Source of the DNA: Spirosoma oryzicola
GTDB taxonomy: Bacteria; Bacteroidota; Bacteroidia; Cytophagales; Spirosomataceae
Reading direction: 5' to 3'
Length of the DNA stretch: 64,000 nucleotides
Assembly: GCF_021233055.1 (NCBI RefSeq)
Contig: NZ_CP089538.1
Location: forward strand, 5,410,501-5,474,500
The notes beneath the pieces are model-generated. The model was not told where the DNA came from, did no database searches, and saw only the letters and a program-made list of their open reading frames with translations. Positions 63,179 to 64,000 of this stretch are shown here, in pieces (the first letter of the stretch is position 1; every line of letters begins with the position of its first letter). Both the position numbers and the translations under genes were made by a program.

Positions 63179-63947
63179 ACTCGTTTCTCGCAGGTTAAAT
63201 GATTTGCTCGCTTTATGCCAGCATGTATGCCTATTGAATCTATATTTTCAAAGATAAAAAACATCCGTTCTTTTTATTTACATTTTTTATCTATCGGTAA
63301 CTATATTTAAAATAAGTGACTTACTTTTTAATTTAATTAATAGAAATAATAGTAAGTTCAGTTTTATTTTTGGCCGACGGGGCGTGTGTATGGCAGTAAG
63401 CGTAGCAACTTATAAAACCTTTTATGCACGCTTTTGTGAACCGGTTGAGTCTGAAATTTGCAACAGTTGATGCAGCTCTAATGTAGTGCTTTATAGACCG
63501 ACCAATTTGTCTCATCAAACGTAGCAAGAACAAGAAAAAGTCTTTGCTTGTGACTACATCCAACTTGTCATATTGAGATCGTTTGCTTGAAGAAATACGA
63601 GCGTTTATCTACATTGGCCTGCATAATGATTACTAAAGTATTCAAATAGACAGTTTGATGCTTATTGAAGCAACCATTACACTAGTAGCACAGGCGCTAT
63701 TATAAACCGAGTAGCAGATGATGATGAGAGGTAATAGCTTATAAACTGCGGTAGTCTATTGGCAGTAAAAGCCAATTCAGTTTCCACAAATAAGCCAGAA
63801 CGCATATGCGTTCTGGCTTATTTGTGTCTATCTATTACGTATTGTCTGTAATTTAAACAGTAAGTCGTTGCAGGCAGGCTTTATTGTTGAGTGAACGGCA
63901 AAACAAGAAAATAAACCTAGTAAACATTAAGTAGAATTTGTTAATAC
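63179..63947. other. Intergenic with palindrome
   Basis: 769 AT-rich bases. A 76-codon minus frame (63333-63563) starts with TTG and is not recognised. Promoter-like TATCTTTG at 63249-63256 on the minus strand belongs to the tetR-type gene. The perfect 42-base palindrome at 63785-63826 is described separately. Confidence 0.4.
63785..63826. repeat. Perfect 42-base palindrome, no loop
   Basis: 63785-63805 and 63806-63826 are exact reverse complements (21 of 21) with the centre GCATATGC. No gene or terminator U-run is beside it. It may be a transcript end of a gene not visible here, or a protein-binding site. Confidence 0.6.
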
Positions 63948-64000
63948 ATGGAAAAAGAAGTTAATACAAATCTTCGCTTATTGTTTGTCTATTTCGTTAC
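63948..64000 (+). CDS. Possible start of a gene running off the right edge
   Basis: ATG 63948 opens a frame to the end of the window, giving 17 residues (MEKEVNTNLRLLFVYFV). The hydrophobic stretch could be a membrane helix or signal, but too little is visible to judge whether it is a gene. Confidence 0.35.
   Translation, partial: MEKEVNTNLRLLFVYFV

Noticed and set aside
63333..63563. 76-codon minus-strand frame, considered as a transposase remnant
   Set aside because: No catalytic motif and a TTG start; no inverted repeats around it.
45599..64000. Integrated element at tRNA-Gly
   Set aside because: No integrase gene and no repeated copy of the tRNA 3' end were seen downstream, so only an old or decayed element could be present.

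Overview
The window comes from a Bacteroidota chromosome, most likely order Cytophagales and close to Spirosoma/Fibrella. The evidence is: a SusC/SusD pair preceded by an ECF sigma factor and a FecR anti-sigma factor with the Bacteroidota C-terminal domain; a type IX secretion (T9SS) cargo protein with a gliding-type C-terminal domain beside a PorP/SprF protein; several TAnnTTTG promoter boxes with upstream TTG; and few Shine-Dalgarno sequences. The family names rest on motif recognition by eye; no database search was run.

Layout. 0-3.3 kb: end of an envelope cluster (two TPR-like proteins, then a PKD/FN3-like/LamG lipoprotein). 3.4-7.6 kb: initiator tRNA, the GTPases Era and Der, a drug/metabolite exporter and an ArsR-type regulator. 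7.6-13.7 kb: RuvB, a 1231-residue T9SS type B surface protein and its divergent PorP/SprF partner. 13.8-24 kb: aspartokinase, Dxs, two rhomboids behind MutL, dihydrolipoyl dehydrogenase, and prfB with the classical +1 programmed frameshift. 24-29.7 kb: SGNH hydrolase, a DUF2306-like membrane protein, a membrane-anchored LytTR regulator paired with a third rhomboid, a polyprenyl diphosphate synthase, an outer-membrane beta-barrel protein and a cytosine deaminase resembling the yeast enzyme. 29.9-39 kb: sigma/FecR/SusC/SusD nutrient-uptake locus followed by a cytochrome-like FG-GAP lipoprotein. 39-45.5 kb: CbpA/CbpM chaperone pair, a frameshifted GNAT gene, an esterase, a P1-family peptidase and an OPT transporter.

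From tRNA-Gly (45.6 kb) to the right edge the character changes. Coding density falls, and genes are small, secreted or unrecognised. There is an orphan phage-type coiled-coil gene, a YadA-head-like repeat protein, a parallel beta-helix protein, a DHA2 exporter, a serine hydrolase, a lone receiver protein, a TetR regulator, and many strong hairpins, some with no visible gene. This looks like an accessory region. I found no integrase, transposase, reverse transcriptase, CRISPR array or clear defence system.

The core genes show recognisable transcription units: mutL with two rhomboids, rhomboid with LytTR regulator, sigma/FecR/SusCD, and cbpA/cbpM. The features most worth a second look are a MutL whose C-terminal endonuclease and metal motifs are degenerate, an intrinsic terminator ending about seven bases before the aspartokinase start codon, the rhomboid/LytTR pair as a possible proteolytic signalling unit, and the GNAT gene broken by two single-base homopolymer losses.
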